NCBI GenBank assembly: GCA_900768875.1
Contig: CAAGEP010000007.1
Coordinates: forward strand, 1-41,846
Origin: Alphaproteobacteria bacterium
GTDB taxonomy: Bacteria; Pseudomonadota; Alphaproteobacteria; CAAGCB01; CAG-977
Length of the DNA: 41,846 nucleotides
Direction: 5' to 3'
Part shown: positions 26,164-33,614 of the stretch, in pieces
Numbering within the stretch: position 1 is the first letter of the stretch
Layout of the letters: every line of letters begins with the position of its first letter
Program-made: the position numbers and the translations under genes
The notes under the pieces: model-generated
Told to the model about the DNA's origin: nothing
Seen by the model: the letters and a program-made list of their open reading frames with translations, nothing else
Databases searched by the model: none

Positions 26164-26693
26164 AAATATACGGCTTTGCGGTTTTATTGATTTTGTCGCT
26201 GGTACTGTCGAACTTTTTAAATTTGGTTCGATTGGATTTCAGCACGGAAACAGCCGTCATTCAGCGCGTTTCAGACATCCCGCGGGCAAAGATTCCGTTG
26301 TACGGCAGCGGTTCGGACGATTTGGTTCTGCCCGACCGTCCGACGATGATTGTGTTTTTCGGATCGTGGTGCAAACCCTGCCTGTTGGAATTGCCGCTTT
26401 TAGCCGAATTGGCCAAACGCAAAGACATTCCCTTTATCGGCATTGCCGTCCGCGATACCGCAGATCAGTTGGACAAGCTGTTTAAAAAGACGGAGAACCC
26501 TTTCGACTCCATCGCTTTGGACAGCAATTCGGAATGGACGGAAAGTTTGCGCGCTTGGAAAATCCCGCGCATTTATCTGACAAACGGCAAAGGCGCGGCG
26601 GTTTACGAAATCGGCGGCGTTTTAACCGAAGAATTCTATCTGCAAACCATTCTGCCTTTGATACGGGAGCTTCAAAATGAAACACATCCTTAG
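26160..26693 (+). CDS. ccmG: CcmG/DsbE-type periplasmic thioredoxin
   Basis: A 177-residue membrane-anchored thioredoxin-fold protein. One N-terminal helix (about 4-20) anchors it, and the active site is W70-C71-K-P-C74 (FFGSWCKPC). The cis-proline lies in WKIPRIYLTNGKG, and GGVLTEEF is the usual end of the fold. CcmG reduces the apocytochrome CxxCH cysteines, or CcmH, in the periplasm. The middle differs from textbook CcmG, so a broader TlpA-like role is possible. It is coupled to ccmF by ATGA and overlaps ccmH by 17 bases. Confidence 0.85.
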   Translation: MKIYGFAVLLILSLVLSNFLNLVRLDFSTETAVIQRVSDIPRAKIPLYGSGSDDLVLPDRPTMIVFFGSWCKPCLLELPLLAELAKRKDIPFIGIAVRDTADQLDKLFKKTENPFDSIALDSNSEWTESLRAWKIPRIYLTNGKGAAVYEIGGVLTEEFYLQTILPLIRELQNETHP

Positions 26694-27081
26694 CTTTCTG
26701 CTGCCGGTTGTTTTAGCCGCCCTGCCCGCCCGCGCCGACGATTTTGCATCGGTCGAAACGGAAGCGCAGGAAATTGCCGAAAGAATCCGCTGTCTGGTCT
26801 GTTCGGAGGAAAACATCGAATCGGCCGAAGACGAAACGGCAAAAGATTTGCGGCTTTTCATTCGCCGCCACTTGAACGACGGCAAACCGCAGGATTTGGT
26901 CGTCAATTTGGTGTTGGCGCAATACGGCGACATGGTGACTTTGGAAGAAACACCGCCCGATTCCACCGATGAAAACGAACAGGAATTGGCACAACTGTGC
27001 GCCCTTCTCAGCTTCGGCGCCATGGCCTTTTACATTTTCCGCCGCAACCGCCTGTTTAAAAAATCGGAGGACAAGCAATGA
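26677..27081 (+). CDS. ccmH: CcmH, cytochrome c maturation thiol-redox protein
   Basis: A 134-residue protein: signal peptide (about 1-20, ending ARA), a three-helix periplasmic domain with the redox pair R38-C39-L-V-C42, then AKDLRLFIRRHLNDGK and VLAQYGDMVTLEE, and a C-terminal membrane helix (about 107-122). It reduces or positions apocytochrome thiols for heme ligation. The redox motif is intact, in contrast to the eroded CcmF. It overlaps ccmG by 17 bases and ccmI by four. Confidence 0.9.
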   Translation: MKHILSFLLPVVLAALPARADDFASVETEAQEIAERIRCLVCSEENIESAEDETAKDLRLFIRRHLNDGKPQDLVVNLVLAQYGDMVTLEETPPDSTDENEQELAQLCALLSFGAMAFYIFRRNRLFKKSEDKQ

Positions 27082-27803
27082 CCGTTTTTTTGATTGCCGT
27101 TTTATTGTTGACTATCGGCGCGCTCAGCTTGTTTATCTTTCCGATTTTGCCGTTCCGCCGTGAAAAAAGCTCCCTTGTTTTTGCAAAACGCGGCTATATT
27201 GTTTTCGTGTTTATGCTGTTCGCCGTATTGGTTCCCGTGATGTATACGCATTTCGGCGCGCCCGTGATGCAGGATTATCCTTTGGTCGTCCGCGATACGT
27301 TGGAAGCCGAAAAAGCCCCCGCCGACATGGCGCATGTCCGCCGTTTGGAACGGTATTTGGAAGCGCACCCCGACGACGGCGCGGTATGGGAACAGCTGGG
27401 GGCAGCCTATCGCGATGCCGCTTTGTACGACCAAGCCGTCACCGCGTTCCGCAACGCGATTGAATGGGGAATTCCCGAAGACATCACCAACTGGCACGCT
27501 TTGGCGGAAACACTGATTCGCGCGCATAACGGCCGCATTTTGGGCGAAGCGCAAAAGGCGTTGGAAAATGTCCTGCGCTACCGTCCCGACGACCCCAAAG
27601 CCATTTATTTTCTGGGATTGGCGCGCCTGCAAAACAAAGAGCCGCAAAAGGCATTGGCACTTTGGCGGCACTTGGAACAGATTTTATCCGCGGAAGACCC
27701 GTGGTTGGGCGTTATTCAAGAACGCATCCAAGAACTGGGACGGGATGCAAAAATCAATCCCGCTTCGGTCAAACCGAAAGACCCCGTCCCCGTCGCGCGT
27801 TAA
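27078..27803 (+). CDS. ccmI: CcmI-like membrane protein with TPR domain
   Basis: A 241-residue protein with two N-terminal membrane helices (about 2-22 and 35-53) and a periplasmic tetratricopeptide region (about 85-205) with units such as AVWEQLGAAYRDAALYDQAV and AIYFLGLARLQNKEPQKAL. CcmI is the apocytochrome c chaperone of the heme-ligation complex. The gene is the last of ccmFGHI, overlapping ccmH by ATGA. Its stop shares TTAA with the convergent antiporter gene. Confidence 0.85.
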   Translation: MTVFLIAVLLLTIGALSLFIFPILPFRREKSSLVFAKRGYIVFVFMLFAVLVPVMYTHFGAPVMQDYPLVVRDTLEAEKAPADMAHVRRLERYLEAHPDDGAVWEQLGAAYRDAALYDQAVTAFRNAIEWGIPEDITNWHALAETLIRAHNGRILGEAQKALENVLRYRPDDPKAIYFLGLARLQNKEPQKALALWRHLEQILSAEDPWLGVIQERIQELGRDAKINPASVKPKDPVPVAR

Positions 27804-29524
27804 ATGCCGGGCGCGGTCGGCAACGGCGGGTTGACCGTGTTTTCCTGACGCAAAATCGCCGCCGTTTCTTTCAAGCGGACTTCGTCGCCGCCCTGCATGA
27901 TAATCGTCGCCGCCGCCAAACGGATACCACATTCCTGCGTTTCGGAAATCACGCCCGTCGCGCCCAGTTTGGTCAATTCCAGCCAGCGCGTATCGTCGTT
28001 GCAGCGGATGAACACGGGGATGTTCTGATTGATTTCGCGCACCGCTTTCAAAACGCGAATCGCCGTCGGCAAACCGCTGATGCAAATCAAAACGGATTTG
28101 GCTTTGTTGATGTTCGCGACATTTAAAATCTTTTCGTTCGCGGCACTGCCGAACAGGCACGGACGACCGTTCTTTTTGGCGCGTTCGATATGCTGAACGT
28201 CGGTGTCGATGACAAACAAAGGAAGGTCGTTGCGCGCCAGCAAACGGGCGGCGGCTTGACCGACGCGGCCGTAGCCGATAACCAAAACATGGTCTTCCAT
28301 TTCTTCTTCCTCGCGATCCTCGGCAACGCTGGAAGCCGCATCCTTCGCCGCCGTCAGCGCGCTTTGACGCTTGTCAATCTGTTTCAGCACAAAATTGCTG
28401 ACAAACGGCGTCAAAGCCATGGACAGAGCGACGACGACCTGCAGTTGGGTTGACGTGGTCGGGCTTAAAATCTTGTACGACTGCGCCGCCAGATTGAAAA
28501 TAACGAACCCGAATTCACCCGCTTGGCACAGGAAAATAGCCGAAGTCGCGGCTCCGACTTTGGACACGCCCAGTCTGTTTTCCAAAAAGAAGATAACGCC
28601 GAACTTGACGCTCATCACCAAAGCGGTCAGCAGCAAAATCTGCGGGATGTGCGCAAACGCGTACTGCACGTCAATCATCATACCGACCGACAGGAAGAAA
28701 ATCCCCAACAGCAATGAACTGAACGATTCGACTTCCGCTTCGACCTCGTGGCCGAAATCGGTTTCGGCAATCAGCATGCCGCCGATGAACGCCCCCAAAG
28801 AAACCGACAGCCCCGCCATGTTGGTCGCCCATGCGGTCGCCAGAAAAACCAAGAAAATCAGCGACGTAAAAGCTTCGTGGTTTTTGGTGCTGGCGACAAA
28901 GCGGAACAAAGGCTTCATCACCATGCGGCCGATAAGGATAATCAACGTAATCGCCCCGATGGCGCGCAAAAAAGACTGCGACAAATCGTCAAACACGGAC
29001 GCGCCCGAATTCGCCGCCATACGCGGCAGCAACACCATGGTCGGGATGACCGCCAAATCCTGCAACAGCAAAATACCGACCGTCGCACGTCCCGCGGGCG
29101 TGTGCATTTCGCCGCGCCCCTGCATCAAACGCAAAGCCACCGCCGTTGACGACATGGCCAAAGCAACACCGATGATAATCGCTTCGTTGACGTTTTTGTG
29201 CAACAAATACGCCACCGCGCCGAAAATAACCGCCGTAATCGCCATTTGCGCCGCGCCGTATCCGAAAATGTATTCTCGCATGGCCTTAAAGCGGTGGAAC
29301 GACAAATCCAGACCGATGGAAAACATCAAAAACAGCAACCCCAATTCGCCGACGTTGTCCGCGACTTTCATATCCTTGATAACGCCCAAACCGTGCGGTC
29401 CCAAAATCACGCCCGCGGCGATGAACGCCAGCAGCGGATTGACCTTGAAACGGTAGAAAATGGGGATGAAGATGACGACTGCCGCCAAAAAAGCGATTAA
29501 TTCCCAGATTTGATCTCCGGTCAT
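27800..29524 (-). CDS. Kef/YbaL-type monovalent cation:proton antiporter
   Basis: A 574-residue CPA2 antiporter. About twelve membrane helices fill the first 390 residues, including LGELGLLFLMFSIGLDLSF-like and ALAMSSTAVALRLM segments. A linker rich in Asp/Glu (about 400-415) precedes a TrkA-N (RCK) domain with the nucleotide motif VIGYGRVGQAAARLL. The likely role is K+/H+ or Na+/H+ exchange controlled by nucleotide; YbaL is the closest pattern. I use ATG 29524 after GGGAG rather than an ATG five codons up. It converges with ccmI and is divergent from ihfB. Confidence 0.9.
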   Translation of the reverse strand: MTGDQIWELIAFLAAVVIFIPIFYRFKVNPLLAFIAAGVILGPHGLGVIKDMKVADNVGELGLLFLMFSIGLDLSFHRFKAMREYIFGYGAAQMAITAVIFGAVAYLLHKNVNEAIIIGVALAMSSTAVALRLMQGRGEMHTPAGRATVGILLLQDLAVIPTMVLLPRMAANSGASVFDDLSQSFLRAIGAITLIILIGRMVMKPLFRFVASTKNHEAFTSLIFLVFLATAWATNMAGLSVSLGAFIGGMLIAETDFGHEVEAEVESFSSLLLGIFFLSVGMMIDVQYAFAHIPQILLLTALVMSVKFGVIFFLENRLGVSKVGAATSAIFLCQAGEFGFVIFNLAAQSYKILSPTTSTQLQVVVALSMALTPFVSNFVLKQIDKRQSALTAAKDAASSVAEDREEEEMEDHVLVIGYGRVGQAAARLLARNDLPLFVIDTDVQHIERAKKNGRPCLFGSAANEKILNVANINKAKSVLICISGLPTAIRVLKAVREINQNIPVFIRCNDDTRWLELTKLGATGVISETQECGIRLAAATIIMQGGDEVRLKETAAILRQENTVNPPLPTAPGI

Positions 29525-29628
29525 GGCACAGGCTCCCAAAACAAGTTATTCAGTAACCAGATTTATATAACTTTTTCAGTCAGATTTCACTTAAAATATT
29601 GCAGTTCGAGCGATTTTTTTGAATTGAA

Positions 29629-29657
29629 TTGACGGACGGGTCCGGATTTGGCATTAT
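29629..29657 (+). promoter_or_regulatory. Promoter candidate for ihfB-lapA
   Basis: TTGACG (29629-29634), a 17-base spacer and CATTAT (29652-29657), about 35 bases ahead of the ihfB start. No operator is obvious. Confidence 0.5.
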
Positions 29658-29693
29658 AGAAGCCACGCTTACAGTTTCATCGGAGGATTATCC

Positions 29694-29984
29694 ATGACCA
29701 AATCCGAATTGATCGCCCGCATCGCAGAGCTGAACCCGCACTTGTATCAAAGCGATGCGGAAAAAATCGTTTCAACCGTCTTTGACGAAATCAGCGCGGC
29801 ACTGGCGAACGGCAATCGTGTCGAACTGCGCGGTTTCGGCGTGTTTTCCGTCCGCAGCCGCAACGCCCGCGCGGGCAGAAACCCCCGTACCGGCGAACAG
29901 GTCAGCGTCGAAGCCAAAAACGTCCCGTTTTTCAAAGCGGGCAAAAAATTAAAAGATTTGCTGAACGCGGACGATGAAAAATGA
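29694..29984 (+). CDS. ihfB: Integration host factor beta subunit
   Basis: A 96-residue HU/IHF-family DNA-bending protein: TKSELIARIAEL at the start, GNRVELRGFGVFSVRSR in the middle, and the DNA-minor-groove arm AGRNPRTGEQVSVEAK with its proline at the tip. VPFFKAGKKLKDLLN closes it. The beta subunit assignment rests on ELNPHLYQSDAEKIV and the operon with lapA; HU-like proteins differ there. CGGAGG precedes the ATG. Its stop overlaps lapA (ATGA). Confidence 0.92.
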   Translation: MTKSELIARIAELNPHLYQSDAEKIVSTVFDEISAALANGNRVELRGFGVFSVRSRNARAGRNPRTGEQVSVEAKNVPFFKAGKKLKDLLNADDEK

Positions 29985-30271
29985 AAATCGTTCAATTTGT
30001 TTTCGGATGCGTCGTTTTGTTTTTGACCGTGTCGTTCGCCGTGTCGAACAAACAGCCTTATGCCTTGACTTTGTGGCCTTTTCCGTTTGAAATCACTTTG
30101 CCCGTCGGTTTCATTATTTTGTTTTTTGCGCTCCTGTTTTTCATTTTCGGCGGGATATATGCTTGGATTCAAACAATTCCCGTGCGCAACGAACGTTGGC
30201 GGCAGGCAAAAAAAATCCGCGAACTGACGCTGAAAATTGACGAACTGAAAAAAAATGATTCAATCGTTTGA
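29981..30271 (+). CDS. lapA: LapA-domain inner membrane protein (DUF1049)
   Basis: A 96-residue protein with two membrane helices (about 3-21 and 41-63) and a basic, coiled C-terminal tail (WRQAKKIRELTLKIDEL). The helix pair with SNKQPYALTLWPFPFEITL between is characteristic of the LapA (DUF1049) family, which takes part in lipopolysaccharide assembly control together with LapB in enterobacteria. No lapB is in the window. It is coupled to ihfB by ATGA, the usual alphaproteobacterial pairing. Confidence 0.85.
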   Translation: MKIVQFVFGCVVLFLTVSFAVSNKQPYALTLWPFPFEITLPVGFIILFFALLFFIFGGIYAWIQTIPVRNERWRQAKKIRELTLKIDELKKNDSIV

Positions 30272-30328
30272 TTTTTTTTCTTATCCGTTATAGATTGATG
30301 TCCCGTGATTGACTGAAAGGGTGCCATT

Positions 30329-31216
30329 ATGAATTGGTTGACTAATTACGTTCGCCCGAAATTGCAGGGATTGGTCGGTGCAAAGGAAATTCCCGACAAC
30401 CTGTGGGAAAAATGCCCGAACTGCGGCGCGATGATTTACCACCGCGAACTGGAACAGAACAGTTTTATCTGCAACCAATGCAACCACCACATGCGCATCA
30501 ATCCGAAACAGCGTTTGGAAATGCTGTTTGACGACGGACGGTACAACGAAATCGAACTGCCCCAGACCAAGGATGATCCTTTGGAGTTTTCGGATTTAAA
30601 GGATTATGCGGACAGATTGAAAGACGCACGCAAAAAAACACAGCGGCGCGACGCGATTGTCGTGGCTTCGGGCACGATGGACGGACAACCTGTCGTTATC
30701 GGCGCGTTCGACTTTGCGTTTATGGGCGGCTCGATGGGAACGGCAGTCGGCGAAGCGATTATCGCGGCGGTCGAACTGGCGATTTTGCAGGACGCATCTT
30801 TGATTTTGGTTCCCGCTTCGGGCGGCGCGCGCATGCAGGAAGGCATTTTGTCCCTGATGCAAATGGCGCGCACGACTTTGGCGATTCGCAAGCTTAAAGA
30901 AAAAGGCTTGCCCTACTTTGTTTTGTTCACCGATCCGACGACGGGCGGCGTTACGGCGTCGTTTGCGATGCTGGGCGATATTGCGGTGTCCGAACCGGGC
31001 GCGCTTATCGGATTTGCGGGCGCGCGCGTGATTGAGCAAACGATTCGCGCCCAGCTGCCCAAAGGATTCCAACGCGCCGAATATCTGCGCGAACACGGCA
31101 TGGTGGACATGGTGGTCGACAGACGGCAGCTGCGTCCGACGTTCATCCGTTTGATAAGCATGTTGCGCGCGCCGCGTCCCGCGGTTGAACCCGTTCCTTT
31201 TACACGCAAAAACTGA
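30329..31216 (+). CDS. accD: Acetyl-CoA carboxylase carboxyltransferase beta subunit
   Basis: A 295-residue carboxyltransferase beta subunit, catalysing with AccA the transfer of CO2 from biotin to acetyl-CoA, the first step of fatty acid synthesis. The zinc ribbon is C29, C32, C48 and C51. The crotonase-type core shows FAFMGGSMGTAVGEAI, PASGGARMQEGILSLMQMA, DPTTGGVTASFAMLGD and GFAGARVIEQT. The length is normal. AAAGGG precedes the start. In many relatives trp genes separate lapA from accD; here only 57 bases do. A CoA transferase gene follows 12 bases after the stop. Confidence 0.96.
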   Translation: MNWLTNYVRPKLQGLVGAKEIPDNLWEKCPNCGAMIYHRELEQNSFICNQCNHHMRINPKQRLEMLFDDGRYNEIELPQTKDDPLEFSDLKDYADRLKDARKKTQRRDAIVVASGTMDGQPVVIGAFDFAFMGGSMGTAVGEAIIAAVELAILQDASLILVPASGGARMQEGILSLMQMARTTLAIRKLKEKGLPYFVLFTDPTTGGVTASFAMLGDIAVSEPGALIGFAGARVIEQTIRAQLPKGFQRAEYLREHGMVDMVVDRRQLRPTFIRLISMLRAPRPAVEPVPFTRKN

Positions 31217-31228
31217 CAGGTGTTTTCC

Positions 31229-32392
31229 ATGAATTCAAAACCGTTGGCAGGGATAAAGGTCATTGACATGACCCACGTCCTGACAGGACCGTATTGCACG
31301 CAAATGTTGGCAAATTTGGGGGCGGAGGTCATTAAAATCGAGGCTCCGAACGCAGGCGACCATTCGCGCCGTTTCGCGCCGTTTTACAACGGCAAAAGCC
31401 TGTACTTTGAAATGATTAACGGCGGCAAGAAAAGCGTTGTTTTGAACCTCAAGGACGCGGGCGATTTGGATGCGTTGAAACAGCTGATTGCCAAAGCCGA
31501 CATTTTGGTTGAAAACTTCCGTCCCGGCGTGATGGCAAAGTTCGGCTTGGGCTACGAAACACTGCACAAGGAATTTCCCCGCTTGATTTATGCGTCGATT
31601 TCGGGATTCGGACAAACGGGCCCCGACGCTTTAAAGCCCGCTTACGACATTTTGGCGCAAGCGCGCGGCGGGATTATGAGCTTGACGGGACAGCCCGACG
31701 GCGACCCGACTTTGGTTGGTGTGTCCCTGACGGATTTGCTGGGCGGCATTTTTACGGCACAGGCGATTTCAACCGCGCTTTACCAGCGTGAAAAAACGGG
31801 CGAAGGTCAGCTGCTGGACGTTGCTTTGCTGGATTGCGAAATCGCGATGTTGGAATGTTCGATGATGCGCTACCAAGCGACCAAGCAAGCCCCGAAACGC
31901 GTCGGCAACCGCCACCCCAGCGAAGCCCCGTTCCAAGAATTCCGTTCCGCCGACCGTCCGTTTGTGATAGCGGCGATTGCGGGCGACGAAATGTTCGTGC
32001 GCCTGTGCTCCGTCATCGGCACGCCCGAATTGGCGCAAGATCCGCGTTTTTCAACGACCGAAGCCCGTCACGACTTTGTGGACGAACTGGGTGCGGCGTT
32101 GCAGAAAGTCTTTATCGAAAAGCCCGCCGCCGAATGGATAAAGCTGTTGGAAGCGGCGGCGATTCCCGTCGCTTTGGTTCAAAATTTGGAAGAAGTCGCG
32201 CATGATCCGCAGGTGTTGGCGCGCGATATGCTGATTGATTCCGAAGATCCCGCTTTGGCAGGCGTTCAATTCATGGGGTTGCCGATTAAAATGTCAAGCT
32301 TTTCCGATGAAAAGCCCGTCCATCGCAAAGCCCCGCTGTTAGGCGAACACACCGAATCCGTTTTAAAGGAATGGGGTGTCAAAAAGGGGTGA
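31229..32392 (+). CDS. CaiB/BaiF family CoA transferase
   Basis: A 387-residue class III CoA transferase or racemase-like enzyme. The start LAGIKVIDMTHVLTGPYCTQ and NGGKKSVVLNLKDAGD are typical. The catalytic aspartate is D169 in GVSLTDLLGG, at the same position as in formyl-CoA transferase. Substrates may be carboxylic acids of fermentation or a 2-methylacyl-CoA; they cannot be fixed here. ATG 31229 is used, though a GTG three codons earlier is in frame. It lies 12 bases after accD, an unusual partner. Its stop directly abuts the convergent nucleosidase gene. Confidence 0.88.
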   Translation: MNSKPLAGIKVIDMTHVLTGPYCTQMLANLGAEVIKIEAPNAGDHSRRFAPFYNGKSLYFEMINGGKKSVVLNLKDAGDLDALKQLIAKADILVENFRPGVMAKFGLGYETLHKEFPRLIYASISGFGQTGPDALKPAYDILAQARGGIMSLTGQPDGDPTLVGVSLTDLLGGIFTAQAISTALYQREKTGEGQLLDVALLDCEIAMLECSMMRYQATKQAPKRVGNRHPSEAPFQEFRSADRPFVIAAIAGDEMFVRLCSVIGTPELAQDPRFSTTEARHDFVDELGAALQKVFIEKPAAEWIKLLEAAAIPVALVQNLEEVAHDPQVLARDMLIDSEDPALAGVQFMGLPIKMSSFSDEKPVHRKAPLLGEHTESVLKEWGVKKG

Positions 32393-33076
32393 TTACACCC
32401 CTTTCAACAATTCCGTCAACGCCCGCGCGGCAATATCGCACGCTTTGGGCGCGTTGGTTTCAAAATCGCCGAAATTGTGTTCCCTGTTGTCCGAAATCGC
32501 GCGAACGATTGTTACGGGAATATCGTTCATCGTTGCGATTTGCATAACAGGCGCGCTTTCCATGTCAATGCAGACGGCGTTGAATTTTTCCTCCAGAAAA
32601 TCCTTGTCGGCTTCCTCGGCAAAACGGTCAAGCGTTGCCAGCGTGCCACATTCAAACGAAGAGTTCAATCTGTCGGGAACAAAGCCGTCGGCGCGAAACG
32701 CGGGATTGCCTTCAAACAAAGGCTTGGCAGAATCGGCAACGTCCGTCGGACAATACGAAGCCCCGAAACACACATCGCCATGAATGACCTTGTCGGGAAC
32801 AACAACGTCAAACACCTTCAAATGTCTGGAAATCGCCCCTGCCACGCCGCAAACGAACAGATGTTCGGGAGCGTAAGTCATGATGACTTTCTGTGTTTTC
32901 GCCGCCGCAAACGTTTTTCCCGCACCGCAGCGCGCCAAAATCACATCGCACGAATCCAAGGAAAAACGCTTTTCTTCAAATCCGTAATCCAGCGTTTCGC
33001 CCAACCGGCCGAAGGCTTGTTCGACGGCATTGAATTCCATGGGCATGGGACATAAGACGGCAACGATTTTTTTCAT
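32393..33076 (-). CDS. MTA/SAH nucleosidase-like phosphorylase-family protein
   Basis: A 227-residue protein of the PNP/UDP phosphorylase superfamily. An early Glu (E14 in PMPMEFNAV) and the later pair in AVCIDMESAPVMQIA and IVRAISDNRE correspond to the catalytic Glu-Glu-Asp of Pfs/MtnN, which hydrolyses methylthioadenosine and S-adenosylhomocysteine to release adenine. The pattern is divergent in the middle (VIHGDVCFGASYCPTD), so futalosine hydrolase or another nucleosidase is possible. It shares an 88-base divergent region with the deaminase gene. Confidence 0.7.
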   Translation of the reverse strand: MKKIVAVLCPMPMEFNAVEQAFGRLGETLDYGFEEKRFSLDSCDVILARCGAGKTFAAAKTQKVIMTYAPEHLFVCGVAGAISRHLKVFDVVVPDKVIHGDVCFGASYCPTDVADSAKPLFEGNPAFRADGFVPDRLNSSFECGTLATLDRFAEEADKDFLEEKFNAVCIDMESAPVMQIATMNDIPVTIVRAISDNREHNFGDFETNAPKACDIAARALTELLKGV

Positions 33077-33164
33077 GTTTTTTCCTGTTATGATTCAAGT
33101 GAATGCTTGTTTTGTTTACCCCGTTTATGATAAAAATAAAAGAGTAAAGTTACAGGGGGGTTGC

Positions 33165-33614
33165 ATGAACAAATGGCAACGCAGATTCTTTGATTTGGCT
33201 CGGTTGATTGCAACGTGGTCGAAAGATCCGTCTTCACAGGTCGGGGCGGTTATTGTTGATGACAAAAAACGGATTGTCTCCGTCGGATTTAACGGTTTGC
33301 CCATGGGGGTCGAAGATACCGCCGAACGGCTGAACACGCGCGAACTGAAATACGAACTGATTGTCCATGCGGAAGCCAACGCCATTCTGACCGCGCCGAA
33401 ATCCGTCAGCGGATGCACGATTTACGTTTATCCCTACCTGCCCTGTTCCCGATGCGCGGGGGCGATTATCCAATCGGGTATTAAACGCGTCGTGGTAGAG
33501 GATCGTCCCATTCCCGATCGCTGGCTGGAAAACTTCACTCTGGCCAAAACCATTTTGACGGAAGCCGGCGTCGAAGTGCAAATCGTCCCGTCCGACCGGG
33601 AGGAAAAGCAATGA
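33165..33614 (+). CDS. dCMP deaminase (ComEB-type cytidylate deaminase)
   Basis: A 149-residue zinc deaminase. The zinc and proton-shuttle residues are H68 and E70 in VHAEANAIL and C94/C97 in PCSRCAGAII. SSQVGAVIVDDKKRIVSVGF and NGLPMGVED match the dCMP/deoxycytidylate deaminase group that makes dUMP for thymidylate synthesis. The ATG at 33165 has AGGGGGG just upstream; the frame is open 45 codons more through the divergent promoter region. Its stop overlaps the peptidase gene (ATGA). Confidence 0.85.
   Translation: MNKWQRRFFDLARLIATWSKDPSSQVGAVIVDDKKRIVSVGFNGLPMGVEDTAERLNTRELKYELIVHAEANAILTAPKSVSGCTIYVYPYLPCSRCAGAIIQSGIKRVVVEDRPIPDRWLENFTLAKTILTEAGVEVQIVPSDREEKQ

Noticed and set aside
28371..29456. 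361-codon plus-strand open frame opposite the Kef-type antiporter
   Set aside because: An antisense shadow; the minus strand encodes clear membrane helices and a nucleotide-binding motif.
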